Both the position numbers and the translations under genes were made by a program. This document shows, in pieces, positions 16,966-26,691 of a stretch of DNA of 55,047 nucleotides. The notes under the pieces were generated by a model. It searched no databases and was not told the origin of the DNA. It saw only the letters and a list, made by a program, of their open reading frames with translations. Each line of letters starts with the position of its first letter. Within the stretch, counting starts at the first letter, position 1. The DNA comes from DATJPY01 sp035506135 (lineage in GTDB: Bacteria; Myxococcota_A; UBA9160; PR03): positions 1 to 55,047 of the forward strand of contig DATJPY010000042.1 of assembly GCA_035506135.1 (NCBI GenBank). Direction: 5' to 3'.

Positions 16966-18284
16966 GGTCCGAGCTCCGCGCCGACCGCCTCCTCGAGCTG
17001 ATAGAAGGCGGTCCAGTAGTCGCTCAGGTCCTGGTAGTACTCCGCGTGGGTCGTGACGAAGGTGCGCTGCGCGTCCAGGAGCTCCAGCAGCGAGGCCGCG
17101 CCCTTCTTGTACTGGTACTCAACGAGGTCGCGCGCGCGGCGCGCGCGCTCGAGCAGGCGCGAGTCCATCCTCTGCACGCGCGCGGCGGCCGACTGATACG
17201 CCGCGAGCGCGGTGGCGACGTCGTTGGCGACCTGGGCGTCGAGCTTGTCCCGCTGCAGCGTCTGCGTTCGGACGGCCGCCTCGGCCTTCTGGATCTCGCC
17301 CCCGTTCCGGTAGAAGACCGGCAGCTCGAGCGAGAGACCGAGGGTGGCGGTGGGCGGCTGGACCGCCTCCTGTCCGTGTCCCTGCTGCTCGTAGCCGCCG
17401 ACGACCGCGATGTCGGGGATGCGCTCTCGCCGTGCGAGCGAGAGCGCCGCGTCGGCGCTCGCGAGCTGCGCGCTCGCCGCAGCGAGGTCCGGTCGCTTCT
17501 GCCGCGCCTCGGCCAGCAGCGATTCCGTGGTCGCGCCGGAGAGCGAGGCGGGAGCGCGCGAGGGCGGGAGCTCCGGGTCGACGTCGAAGTCGACGTGGCC
17601 GTCGCGCGCGCCGAGCAGGAACGCGAGCGAGGCCTTGGAGGCCAGGAGCGCCTGCTTCGCGGCGTCGACCGCCTGCTCGGCCTCGAGCTTCTGGGTCTCG
17701 GCCCGCGCGCTGTCCGCCTCGGAGACGTCGCCCGCGCGAAAGCGGAGGTCGACGAGCTGCGACGTCTGCTCCGCGCTGGCGGACGCCTCGCGCGCGAAGC
17801 CAAGCGCGGAGCGCGTCAGCACGGTCTGCACGTACTGCTGCTTCACCAGCGCCGAGAGCGTGCGCTCCGCATCCGCACGCGAGAGGCGCGCGGCCTCGAG
17901 CGCCTTCTTTGCCACGTCGGTCTTGAGACGGCGCTTGCCGATCAACAGGTCGAAGAGGAGGCCCTGGTCGGAGGCGTTCGCGTTCCAGGACGTGGCGGAG
18001 CAGTCGCTCGGCCGCTCACAGTCGCTCGGGTGGTAGCTGAAGGAGTGTCCCCCGCCGCCGCCGACCTGTGGGTTCGGGAAGGCCTTGGCGATGGTGAGAT
18101 CTCCCTCGGCGCTGGCGACCGCTGCGTCTGCCAGCAGCAGGTCGAATCCGTGCTCGCGGAACAGGCGCTGCGCTTCGTCGAGCGAGAGCTGGGCCGGGAT
18201 CGAGGTCTGGCCGGTGTCCGCCCCGACCACACTTGGCGGTGTGAAGAGCCCCACCAGGATCGCGCAGGCGCACAGGGCCCTCAC
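16962..18284 (-). CDS. TolC-family outer-membrane efflux channel (CusC/CzcC-like)
   Basis: A 440-residue protein and the first gene of the efflux operon. A signal peptide (ALCACAILVGLFTPPSVVGA) is followed by two outer-membrane efflux repeats. Markers are LSLDEAQRLFREHGFDLLLA near the start, FPNPQVGGGGG, long coiled helices rich in Ala/Glu/Arg, and a C-terminal GAASLLELLDAQRTF block. The GTG at 18284 is chosen because GGGAG lies 7 bases upstream and it gives a complete signal peptide; reading further upstream enters antisense sequence. It forms the exit duct for one or both downstream RND/adaptor pairs. Confidence 0.9.
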   Translation of the reverse strand: MRALCACAILVGLFTPPSVVGADTGQTSIPAQLSLDEAQRLFREHGFDLLLADAAVASAEGDLTIAKAFPNPQVGGGGGHSFSYHPSDCERPSDCSATSWNANASDQGLLFDLLIGKRRLKTDVAKKALEAARLSRADAERTLSALVKQQYVQTVLTRSALGFAREASASAEQTSQLVDLRFRAGDVSEADSARAETQKLEAEQAVDAAKQALLASKASLAFLLGARDGHVDFDVDPELPPSRAPASLSGATTESLLAEARQKRPDLAAASAQLASADAALSLARRERIPDIAVVGGYEQQGHGQEAVQPPTATLGLSLELPVFYRNGGEIQKAEAAVRTQTLQRDKLDAQVANDVATALAAYQSAAARVQRMDSRLLERARRARDLVEYQYKKGAASLLELLDAQRTFVTTHAEYYQDLSDYWTAFYQLEEAVGAELGP

Positions 18285-18497
18285 GGCTCGTCTCCCACGG
18301 CCTGTCCCGAGACGGCCGGAGCGGCGCGAATCTTCACGTTTCGGTAGGGAGGGGGCGAGCGCCCGCGCGGCGTCAGATTGCACGAGGTAATCCGCCGTCG
18401 CTCCACCGCGCCCGGCGCATCGCCACCGCCGCCGCTTGCGGCACCTGGGGCGTCGCGCGATGCTCGGGCTCCCCCAAAAACGACAGGAGCCTCGAAG

Positions 18498-18776
18498 ATG
18501 AACCGTCGCGCCCTCTCGTTCGCCCTGGCCGCCTTGCTCTTCGCGGGACCCGCCCTGGCGGGGACGGCCAAGACCTACCAGGTGACCGGCCCCGTGGTGG
18601 ACGTCTCCGCCGACACCATCACGGTCCAGAAGGGCAAGGACAACTGGGAGATCGCCAAGGACGCCTCCACCAAGACGAGCGGCACCGTCAAGAAGGGTGA
18701 CAAGGTCACCGTGATGTACCGCATGACAGCGACGTCGATCGAGCCGAAGGCGGCCACGTCCAGCAAGAAGAAGTAG
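18498..18776 (+). CDS. Small exported OB-fold-like protein
   Basis: A 92-residue protein with a clean Sec signal peptide (FALAALLFAGPALAG). The mature part has five short strands: KTYQVTGPVVDVSADTITVQ, WEIAKD, KKGDKVTVMYRMTATSIEPK. It ends in a Lys-rich tail (SSKKK). The layout recalls the small five-stranded barrel of DUF5666 and CusF-like periplasmic proteins. Its one Trp and two Met could sit as in CusF, but the CusF histidine is missing, so metal binding is only a guess. It is divergent from the efflux operon (213 bases between starts) and ends 7 bases before the convergent GH94 gene. Confidence 0.75.
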   Translation: MNRRALSFALAALLFAGPALAGTAKTYQVTGPVVDVSADTITVQKGKDNWEIAKDASTKTSGTVKKGDKVTVMYRMTATSIEPKAATSSKKK

Positions 18777-18783
18777 TCGCTTC

Positions 18784-21700
18784 CTACCCGAGTGAGAGCG
18801 CGATCCGGTGCAGGCGCCGGTCGCGCGAGAGCGGAATGCGCGCCGCGCCGTCCACCGGCGCGACGGCGACGCCGTCGACCGCAGCCTCGACGACGCGCTC
18901 GGCACGCCCGTTCGGGTTGTCGACCTCGATCTCGTAGCGCGTGGCGCCGTCGGGCAGGCGGTAGCGGATGCGGTAGCGCGGCCAGCCGTCCGGCACGCGC
19001 GGCCGCAGCACGAGCGTGTCGCCGCCCTCGACGCGCAGGCCGAGCAGCGACTCGAGCGCGATGCGGTAGAACCAGCCTGCGGAGCCCGTGTACCAGCTCC
19101 ATCCGCCGCGACCGACGTGGGGCGGCGTGCCGTAGATGTCGGCGACCACGACGTAGGGCTCGACCTGATAGATCGCCACCTGCTCCGGCGTGCGCGCGTG
19201 CGCGACGGGAGAGATGCGCTCGAGCAGCTCGAGCGCCCGGTCGCGCCAGCCGAGCTCCGCCGCGGCGCGCACGACCCAGCAGGCGCCGTGGGTGTACTGG
19301 CCGCCGTTCTCGCGGATTCCCGGAACGTAGCCCTTGATGTAGCCCGGATCGTGCGCGGTCTTGTCGAAGGGCGGCCACAGCAGGCGGATCAGCTTCGCCG
19401 AGTCCGACACCAGCTCGTGCTCGACGGCCTGCATGGCGAGCTCGGCGCGCTCGCGCGGCGCCACGCCCGAGATCACCGACCACGCCTGAGCGATCGCGTC
19501 GATGCGGCACTCGTCGTTCTGCGCCGAGCCGAGCGGCGTGCCGTCGTCGTAGTACGCGCGCCGGTACCACGCGCCGTCCCAGCCGGCGTCGTTCAGCGCC
19601 GCAGCGAGCGCGGTCTGGTACGCGCGATAGCGCTCGGCGCGCGCGCGGTCGCCGCGCCGGTCGCAGAGCGGCAGGAAGCGCCCGAGCACGAAGTGCAGGA
19701 AGAATCCCATCCAGACGCTCTCGCCCCGCCCTTCCCGGCCGACGCGGTTCATGCCGTCGTTCCAGTCGCCGGTCCCCATGAGCGGCAGACCGTGCGCTCC
19801 GCGCGTGAGCGCCCGGTCGAGCGCGCGACAGCAATGCGTGTAGACGTCGCCCTGCTCGCTGCTCACCTCGGGCGCCAGGTACGCCTCGTCCTCGCCCGCC
19901 GCCAGCTCGCGCGCGCGAAGGAAGGGCGCCCGCTCGTCGAGCAGGCCGAGATCGCCGGTGGTCTCGACGTAGAAGGCGGTGACGTACGGCAGCCACACCA
20001 GGTCGTCGCAGAAGCGCGTGCGGATGCCGCGCCCGGCCGGCGGGTGCCACCAGTGCAGCACGTCGCCCTCGGCGAACTGATGCGCCGCGTGCAGCAGGAT
20101 CTGCGCGCGCGTCAGGTCGGGCCGCGCGTAGACGAGCGCGGCGGCGTCCTGGAGCTGGTCCCGGAACCCGAACGCCCCGCCGGACTGGTAGAAGGCGGAG
20201 CGGCCCCAGAGCCGGCACGACAGCACCTGGTAGAGCAGCCAGCCGTTCATCACGAGGTCGAGCTCGGCCGAGGGGGTCTCGATCTCGACGGCGGACACGA
20301 GCCCGCGCCAGTGCTCGCGCACCGCCTCGAAGGCGTGCTCCACCGCGCCGGGCCGACGCCAGCGCTCGAGCAGCGCGCGCACCGCCGGGCGGGTCGGTGC
20401 CTCCCCGAGCAGGAAGCTGCACTCGAGCGTCGAGCCCCCCTCGAGCTCGGCGCTCACCTGCCACGCGGCGCACGGATCGAGGCCGGCCCCGACCGCCCCG
20501 TCGAGCAGTGCAGCGTCGCAGAGCGCGGCCGGGCGCGACGGGTCGCCGTGGCGGCCGAGGAACGCGGCGCGGTCGGTGGTGAACGAGGTGCCGCGCGTGC
20601 CGAGCGGCCCGAGCACCGCCGCGAAGGCGATCCCCCCGCCGAAGCCCGAGCGCACGTGGTTCTCCGCCAGCGTCGCGCCGGCCTCCGCGTCGAAGTCGGT
20701 GGTGACGGTGCGGGCGCTCACCTCGGCGAGGCCGCCGAGCACGAGGCGATGGTACGAGAAGAGCGAGAGCCGGCGGTCCTGAGCGCCGGGATTGCGGATC
20801 CGCACGCGCACGACCTTCAGCGGATCGCCGGCCGCCGCGAACTGGCAGACCTCCTGCTCCAGGCCCTCGCTCTCGTGACGCCATGTCGTGTAGCCGAAGC
20901 CGTGGCGCACCTCGTAGCCGGCGCCGTGCGGCACGGGGCCCGGCAGCGGTGACCAGAACGAGCCCGACTCCTCGTCGCGCACGTAGAGCGCCTCGCCGTG
21001 CGGGTCCGAGATCGGGTCGTTCGACCACGGCGTGAGCCGGTTCTCGCGGCTGTTGCCGCTCCAGGTGTAGCCGGCCCCCGACTCGCTCACGAGGAAGCCG
21101 AAGCCCTCGTTGGAGACGGTGTTGATCCACGGCATCGGCGGCGCGCGCAGGCCGCCGTCCGCGTCGGGCTCGAGGCGCACCACGTACTCGCGACCGTCGC
21201 GGGCGAAGCCGCCGAAGCCGTTGGCCGCGCGCAGCGGCTCGCCGCGTCCGGGCGGCGCCGCGGCCGTCGCGGCGGGGGCCGGCGCGAAGCGGCCGGAGGG
21301 CGCGGAGGGCGGCGTCTCGCGCAGATCCTCGGGCGTCGGCATCCGACCGCGCACCACCAGGCGCGCCGAGGCCAGCAGCACGTCGTGCTCGCGCGGGTCG
21401 AGCTCGGCGCGCCTCCGCAGCGCGATCCCACCGCTGCCCGGGTTGCGGCCGGCCTCGGCGAGCGCCTCGCGCGTCGCCGCGTCGAAGGCAGCCGGGTCGT
21501 CGCACACGACGACGAGATCGACGGGTGCCCCGCGCGCGCCCCAAAAGGCGCGCGCGACGAGGAGCTCGCGCAGGACCGGATCGGACGGAACGGCGGCGTC
21601 GCAGACCGCGAAGGGCCGGTCCTGCGCCACGGCGTGCCGCCAGAGATCCGCGTGCTCTCCGCGCGCGCGGCGCAGCAGCGCGGCGTCGGCGCGCAGTGCC

Positions 21701-22632
21701 GGATGGCCGTAGAGCACGGCGGCGCCGAGCTCGTGCAGGAACGCGGCGCGCTCCTCCGTGAGGCCGAGCCGCGCGAGCTCGCGCGCCTCCCAGGCCGCCG
21801 CACCGGCGAAGCTGGCCTCGACCGCGTCGGCGTCGGCGAAGCGCGTCGCGATCGCGAGCGCCGCCTCCCGCTCGTCCGCGGCGCCGACGACCCACGTCGC
21901 CTCGACGCGCTCGCCGGGTGCCAGATCGAAGCGGCAGCGCAGGCTCACCACCGGATCGAGCACGCTGCCGACCGTGCCCGAGAGCGGCGCGCGCAGCGCG
22001 AGTGCGCGCGGCGCCGACGCGCTGCGCCCGCGCCCGAGGAAGCGGGCTCGGTCCGTCTCGAGCTCGACCGCGCCCGGCGCCGCGAGGGCGTGCACCAGCC
22101 ACGGCGTACGCTCGCTGGCGCTACGCGGGCGCCGCCGCGCGAGGAGCGCGCGGCTCGCCGCGACCCAATCCGTCTCGACGAAGAGCTTCGAGAAGGCGGG
22201 ATGCGCCGCATGCGCCGCGGCGTCGTTCAGCACCACCTCCGCGTAGCTGGTGAGCTCGAGGGTGCGGGCGCGCTTCGACCGGTTCACGAGTGTCGCGCGC
22301 CGGACCTCGGCGTCGGCGTCCGGCGGGACGCAGATCTCGAGGGTGGACTCGATGCCGTCGCGCTGCGTCGCCAGGGCGAGGGAGCCCGCGGTGGCGCGCG
22401 CCGCGTGGGAGGCGGTCGCATCGCCGGCCGGGCGCGGTGCGAGCGAGGTGAAGCGCCCGCTCTCGAGATCGCGCAGGTAGACGAAGAAGCCGTCGCCGTC
22501 TTCGGTGCGATCCCCCGTCCAGGCCGTGAGCTGCGTCCCCTGCCAGCGCGAGCGCCCCGTCCCGGACGCCGTGACGAGGACCGCGTAGCGGCCGTTTCCG
22601 AGCAGGCGCGCGCCGGGCGCCTCAGTAGCCAA
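18784..22632 (-). CDS. GH94 family phosphorylase (NdvB C-terminal/beta-1,2-oligoglucan phosphorylase-like)
   Basis: A 1282-residue cytoplasmic protein with no signal peptide. Two GT36/GH94 N-terminal beta-sandwich domains (about 1-270 and 480-760; the second has INTVSNEGFGFLVSESGAG and WSGNSRENRLTPW) precede an (alpha/alpha)6 catalytic domain. That domain shows FGFRDQLQDA, VLHWWHPP, GTGDWNDGMN and ENGGQYTHGACW. The Asp of GDWNDGMN (about residue 958) is the usual general acid. There is no GT84 transferase domain, so this is not a cyclic glucan synthase. It resembles 1,2-beta-oligoglucan phosphorylases, which split sophoro-oligosaccharides with phosphate into glucose 1-phosphate. The exact linkage is inference. 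It overlaps the upstream hydrolase gene by 11 bases. Confidence 0.88.
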   Translation of the reverse strand: MATEAPGARLLGNGRYAVLVTASGTGRSRWQGTQLTAWTGDRTEDGDGFFVYLRDLESGRFTSLAPRPAGDATASHAARATAGSLALATQRDGIESTLEICVPPDADAEVRRATLVNRSKRARTLELTSYAEVVLNDAAAHAAHPAFSKLFVETDWVAASRALLARRRPRSASERTPWLVHALAAPGAVELETDRARFLGRGRSASAPRALALRAPLSGTVGSVLDPVVSLRCRFDLAPGERVEATWVVGAADEREAALAIATRFADADAVEASFAGAAAWEARELARLGLTEERAAFLHELGAAVLYGHPALRADAALLRRARGEHADLWRHAVAQDRPFAVCDAAVPSDPVLRELLVARAFWGARGAPVDLVVVCDDPAAFDAATREALAEAGRNPGSGGIALRRRAELDPREHDVLLASARLVVRGRMPTPEDLRETPPSAPSGRFAPAPAATAAAPPGRGEPLRAANGFGGFARDGREYVVRLEPDADGGLRAPPMPWINTVSNEGFGFLVSESGAGYTWSGNSRENRLTPWSNDPISDPHGEALYVRDEESGSFWSPLPGPVPHGAGYEVRHGFGYTTWRHESEGLEQEVCQFAAAGDPLKVVRVRIRNPGAQDRRLSLFSYHRLVLGGLAEVSARTVTTDFDAEAGATLAENHVRSGFGGGIAFAAVLGPLGTRGTSFTTDRAAFLGRHGDPSRPAALCDAALLDGAVGAGLDPCAAWQVSAELEGGSTLECSFLLGEAPTRPAVRALLERWRRPGAVEHAFEAVREHWRGLVSAVEIETPSAELDLVMNGWLLYQVLSCRLWGRSAFYQSGGAFGFRDQLQDAAALVYARPDLTRAQILLHAAHQFAEGDVLHWWHPPAGRGIRTRFCDDLVWLPYVTAFYVETTGDLGLLDERAPFLRARELAAGEDEAYLAPEVSSEQGDVYTHCCRALDRALTRGAHGLPLMGTGDWNDGMNRVGREGRGESVWMGFFLHFVLGRFLPLCDRRGDRARAERYRAYQTALAAALNDAGWDGAWYRRAYYDDGTPLGSAQNDECRIDAIAQAWSVISGVAPRERAELAMQAVEHELVSDSAKLIRLLWPPFDKTAHDPGYIKGYVPGIRENGGQYTHGACWVVRAAAELGWRDRALELLERISPVAHARTPEQVAIYQVEPYVVVADIYGTPPHVGRGGWSWYTGSAGWFYRIALESLLGLRVEGGDTLVLRPRVPDGWPRYRIRYRLPDGATRYEIEVDNPNGRAERVVEAAVDGVAVAPVDGAARIPLSRDRRLHRIALSLG

Positions 22633-25600
22633 GCACCACCTCGGCCGGCACGCTGCGGAGCGTGGCGTGCGACGCGTCGAAGTCGCTGCTGGCGCGTCCG
22701 CCGACCGTCACCGAGCGCAGCGGACGGTCGAAGGGCGAGGCGACGACGATCCCGCCCGCGGGCACCTCGAGGTCGCCCGAGAGCGAGAGGCGAACGCGGT
22801 CGGCCCCGTCGGCGCGCAGGGTGTAGCCGACGCGCCCCCACCAGGTCGGCAGGCTCGCGACGCGCACCGCACCTCCCTCCTGCAGCCAGGAGGCGGGCAC
22901 GCCCGCGGCGAGCACCAGCGCCGAGTCCTCCTCGCGCTCGTAGACGAAGAAGGAGCGCGCGGCGCGCAGGAAGCTCGAGGCGATCCAGCCGTGCGGCAGG
23001 TCGCCGAGGAAGCGCGGAGCCTTCGCGTCGGTCCAGGTGATCTCCGGCCACTGGAGCCAGGCGGGCGGACGCTGCTCCGAGAGCAGGAAGTCGAGCAGCT
23101 CGTGCGCGCGATCCTTCTGCCCGAGCCGCACCAGCGCCTCGACGCTCCGGACCTCGTAGGCGGTATAGGACTCGGGCGGAGACTTCCTGCGATTGCGGAG
23201 CTCGTCGAAGTAGCGGTCGTAGGTGCGCGCGAGCGCAGCGGCCGGCAGCCGCGCGCGCTCGCCGCCCGGCGCCAGCGCGATCGCGGTCGAGTTCGGGTCG
23301 AAGTCGGCGAGCTCGACCGACGCCGGAATGGTGTCGAGGCGGTGCTGCTTCATCACCTCGGCCATCGACGCGTAGATCGCGTCGCGCAGCTCGTCGCGCT
23401 CGACCGCGAAGCGGCCCGCGCGCTCGCGGTCTCCGACCTGCGCCGCCAGCGCCGCCGCGTCGCGGAGGCCGCGCAAGGCGAAGAAGTCGTCCCAGTACGA
23501 GTGCACCGGCTTCGCCGCGTACCCCTCGTGGCTGATCGACTCGGGGAGCAGCCCGTAGAAGGCGCGCCTGGCCGGCTGGCGGTAGGCATCGCCCGTTCGC
23601 TGCGCGCGCAGCCGCGCGATGTACTCGGCTGCGGCCGCGACGCGCGGCCACATCTCCGCCAGCAAGGCATCGTCGTGCGTGAAGCGCCAGTACTCGGCCA
23701 CCGCCCAGATGAACTCGCCGTGGCTGTCGTGCTCGGGCACCGGGTCGGGACCGCGCGCGTCGACGCAGCACGGGATGTGGCCGTCGGAGCCCTGGTACGG
23801 CGCGTACCAGCGCAGGAAGTCGCGCACCGGCTCCGTGTCGCCGAGCTGCAGCAGGGCCGACGACGTGATGGCGCCGTCGCGGATCCAGGACCGCTCGTAG
23901 CAGCGCGACCCGGGCTGGATCCTGGGCCCGTCGCGGTTCACCAGGATCCAGGCGAGCGAGGCGCGCATCGCGCGGACCAGCCCCTCCGCGTCCGGCGGCA
24001 GCTCGATCGCCACGCCCGCGAGCCGCGCGCGCCAGCCCGCCGCGGTCTCGGCGAGCCGCTTCGCCACCACCGCGGCCGCGGCCTGCCGCGAGAGCCCGCC
24101 GCGCAGGTCCGGCGGCCGCGCGTGGAAGGGCATCGCGATCGACACCTCGTCGTGTCCCCCCGGCGCGAGGTCGATCGGAAACGCGAAGGCACCGGACGAG
24201 AAGCCCACCGGGTCGATCTCCTCCGCGTCGGGCGGAAGCCGCCCCTTGGCGAGGAAGCGCGTCACCGGCCCCTCCTCCGAGCGCGTCGCGCCGAAGCCCT
24301 CGGGCGCCGAGAGGGCGACCACCGGACACACGCCGTTCACGCACAGGGTGTCGCCCTGCGCCTCGAGCCGATGGATGCGAGCCACCCCGCCCGTCATGTT
24401 GAGGCTCTGCCACGGCGGGCTCACCTGGAACGGCCTCACGGCGAGGTAGAGCATCCCGCGGCGCCGCTCCGCGCCCGGGTTCTCGATCCGGTAGCGCGCG
24501 TAGAGCACCGAGGCGCCGGCCGGACCGGCTGCGAAGGCGGTGACCCGCAGCGCGAGCGGGGCCCCGTCCCAGCGGACAGTTGGAATGGGAAGATCCCCGT
24601 CCTCGAGCGAAGGCTGGCTCTGCACGGAGGCCCACGAGTCGAGATGCCCGTCGCTGTAGAGGAACGGCTCGATCGAGAACGACTCCTTCCCGACCTCGAG
24701 CATGCCGTCGACCGAGAGCAGCGCCTCCAGGTCGTCGTCGTCCGCGCCGACCACCGCCCAGTAGGTCTGCTCGTCGAGCAGCCAGCGCGGGTAGAAGCCG
24801 CGCGGCGCCTCGCGCGCGATCGCCTGGACGAAGCGGTTCGGGGAGGCCGAGAACTCGAGCGGGGCCACCTGGATGCGGTTGATCCCGTAGCCCTGGCCGC
24901 GCCCGCTCTTCGACAGCGCGAGGCGAAGGAAGCGCGACTCGCCCTCGGGCAGGTAGACGTAGTCGCGCGCGCCGGCGGCCTCCTCGGCCTCGTAGAGCAC
25001 GCTCCACTCGCGACCGTCGTCGGAGCTCTCGACCCGGTACGCGACCGCGAAGTCCTCGCCCTCCCAGTCGATGATGAGGCCGCCGTACTCGCGGGGCTTG
25101 CCGAAGTCGAGCTGCAGCGACTGCGACTCGCCGGGCGCGCTGTGCCAGCTCGCCGCACGGTCGCGCTCGAGCACGAGCTCGGGGCCGCGCCCCGCGAGCG
25201 AGCTCGACGCGCTGACCTTGGGCGGCGCGGGCGTGCGGTCCGGCGGCTCGCGCTCCTCGAGGCGCAGGTCGTCGATCCAGACCGAGCCGCGGCCGCCGCC
25301 GGCACCCGAGATCGCGATCTCGATGGCGCCGATGCGCGACGGCGATCCGCCGCCCACCGGCCCCCACGCGAAGGCGAGCTGCGGCTTGCGGATCACGACG
25401 CGCCGCCAGTCGGCCGGGAATGCAAACGCCGGCTGCTTGAACCACCAGACGTTCGCGCCCGAGGGATCGACCAGCTTGAACTCGAGATCGCCGGGCGGCG
25501 CCTCGCCGCGCAGGCGGAACGTGAACCGATAGTTCTCGGGCAGCTCGAGCGCGACGTCCTTGCGCGCGATCACGAAGCCACTGGCTCCGTGGAAGTCGAA

Positions 25601-25840
25601 GTCGAGGCGCATCGCCCGGCTGCCCGGCGCGCCGTCCAGCGAGAGCGCGAGGGTCGCGCTCTCCGAGGTCGCAGTGCGCCAGCCATCTGCGCCCAGCGGT
25701 CTGCCGCCTAGCGACGCCAGCGGGGAGTCGGTCGCCATCCCCTCGAAGTCCTCCCTCCAGCGCTCCGAGGCCGACAGTACCGGCGCTGCGAGCGCGATCC
25801 ATCCCGCCGCACCCACGCAGGCCCAGCGGGCCGCGCTCAC
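22622..25840 (-). CDS. Secreted six-hairpin glycosidase-like protein with discoidin-type domain
   Basis: A 1072-residue exported protein. A signal peptide (AGWIALAAPVLSASE) is followed by a jelly-roll carbohydrate-binding region (about 20-190; SVWIDDLRL). Next comes an F5/8-type (discoidin) region (about 210-330), a beta-sandwich, and an (alpha/alpha)6 hydrolase-like domain from about 610. That domain includes YERSWIRDGAITSSALLQLG, DGHIPCCVDARG, HDSHGEFIWAVAEYW and LPHGWIASSFLRA. Arg-Asp, Asp and Glu residues at these blocks could be catalytic, but I cannot assign a CAZy family. It starts at a GTG at 25840; reading upstream would enter the permease gene. Its place between permeases and the GH94 gene suggests it trims a glucan in the periplasm or outside. 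Confidence 0.8.
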   Translation of the reverse strand: MSAARWACVGAAGWIALAAPVLSASERWREDFEGMATDSPLASLGGRPLGADGWRTATSESATLALSLDGAPGSRAMRLDFDFHGASGFVIARKDVALELPENYRFTFRLRGEAPPGDLEFKLVDPSGANVWWFKQPAFAFPADWRRVVIRKPQLAFAWGPVGGGSPSRIGAIEIAISGAGGGRGSVWIDDLRLEEREPPDRTPAPPKVSASSSLAGRGPELVLERDRAASWHSAPGESQSLQLDFGKPREYGGLIIDWEGEDFAVAYRVESSDDGREWSVLYEAEEAAGARDYVYLPEGESRFLRLALSKSGRGQGYGINRIQVAPLEFSASPNRFVQAIAREAPRGFYPRWLLDEQTYWAVVGADDDDLEALLSVDGMLEVGKESFSIEPFLYSDGHLDSWASVQSQPSLEDGDLPIPTVRWDGAPLALRVTAFAAGPAGASVLYARYRIENPGAERRRGMLYLAVRPFQVSPPWQSLNMTGGVARIHRLEAQGDTLCVNGVCPVVALSAPEGFGATRSEEGPVTRFLAKGRLPPDAEEIDPVGFSSGAFAFPIDLAPGGHDEVSIAMPFHARPPDLRGGLSRQAAAAVVAKRLAETAAGWRARLAGVAIELPPDAEGLVRAMRASLAWILVNRDGPRIQPGSRCYERSWIRDGAITSSALLQLGDTEPVRDFLRWYAPYQGSDGHIPCCVDARGPDPVPEHDSHGEFIWAVAEYWRFTHDDALLAEMWPRVAAAAEYIARLRAQRTGDAYRQPARRAFYGLLPESISHEGYAAKPVHSYWDDFFALRGLRDAAALAAQVGDRERAGRFAVERDELRDAIYASMAEVMKQHRLDTIPASVELADFDPNSTAIALAPGGERARLPAAALARTYDRYFDELRNRRKSPPESYTAYEVRSVEALVRLGQKDRAHELLDFLLSEQRPPAWLQWPEITWTDAKAPRFLGDLPHGWIASSFLRAARSFFVYEREEDSALVLAAGVPASWLQEGGAVRVASLPTWWGRVGYTLRADGADRVRLSLSGDLEVPAGGIVVASPFDRPLRSVTVGGRASSDFDASHATLRSVPAEVVLGY

Positions 25841-25866
25841 GATTCCCCACCCCCTGCGCGCGGAGC

Positions 25867-26691
25867 CTACCCCTTCACAGCGCCGCCGAGCAGGCCCCGC
25901 AGGTAGTAGCGCTGCAGGCACACGAAGACGATCACCACCGGGAGGATGGTGAGCACTGCCCCGGCCATCATCAGCTCCGTGTCCTGGACGTGCTCGCCCG
26001 CCAGGTTGGCGAGCGCCACCGGGAGGGTCTGCAGGTCGGCGTCGGACAGCACCACCAGCGGCCACAGGAAGTCGTTCCACGTCCCCATGAAGGTGAAGAC
26101 GGCGAGCGTGACGAGGATCGGCCGGCACGCGGGCAGCGCGATCGACCAGTAGACGCGGGCCTCTCCGGCGCCGTCGACGCGCGCGGCGTCGAGCAGGCTG
26201 TCCGGGATCGAGAGGGCGTACTGCCGGAAGAGGAAGATCGCGAAGATGCTCGCCGCACCCGGCACGATCACGCCCCAGAGGCTGTTCACGAGGCCGAGGC
26301 TCTTGAGCAGCAGGAAGAGCGGCAGCATCGCGACCTGGCCGGGCACCACCATCGCGGCGAGCAGCGCGCGGAAGAGCGCGTCGCGTCCGGCGAAGCGCAG
26401 CTTGGCGAAGGCGTAGCCCGCGAGCGAGTTCACCGCGAGCGAGATCGCGGTCACGGATACGGCCAGAACGGCGCTGTTCGCCGCGCTGCGCAGCAGGTGC
26501 AGGCGGCCGAGCAGCGCGCGGTAGTGGGCGAGCGTCGGCGCGCTCGGAACGAGCCGCGGTCCGAGCGCCGTCTCGCCCGCCGGCATCAGCGACGCCGAGA
26601 CCATCCAGAGCAGCGGGAACAGCGTGGCGGCAGCGGCCGCGAGCAGCGCGAGGTGGAGCGCCAGCGATGCGAGCCGCCGCCTCCCGCTCAT
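25867..26691 (-). CDS. Carbohydrate ABC transporter permease, MalG/LacG type
   Basis: A 274-residue inner-membrane protein with six predicted helices. The EAA loop that docks the ATPase is DAARVDGAGEARVYWSIALP. The MalG-type C-terminus includes FMGTWNDFLWPLVVL, and the helix 2-3 region LAVNSLAGYAFAKLRF is typical. It pairs with the MalF-like permease upstream (4-base overlap) to form the channel. The stop lies 26 bases before the secreted glycosidase start. Confidence 0.93.
   Translation of the reverse strand: MSGRRRLASLALHLALLAAAAATLFPLLWMVSASLMPAGETALGPRLVPSAPTLAHYRALLGRLHLLRSAANSAVLAVSVTAISLAVNSLAGYAFAKLRFAGRDALFRALLAAMVVPGQVAMLPLFLLLKSLGLVNSLWGVIVPGAASIFAIFLFRQYALSIPDSLLDAARVDGAGEARVYWSIALPACRPILVTLAVFTFMGTWNDFLWPLVVLSDADLQTLPVALANLAGEHVQDTELMMAGAVLTILPVVIVFVCLQRYYLRGLLGGAVKG

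Noticed and set aside
18808..25711. Several long plus-strand frames opposite the GH94 and glycosidase genes
   Set aside because: Antisense shadows; the minus strand carries full, motif-bearing proteins throughout.
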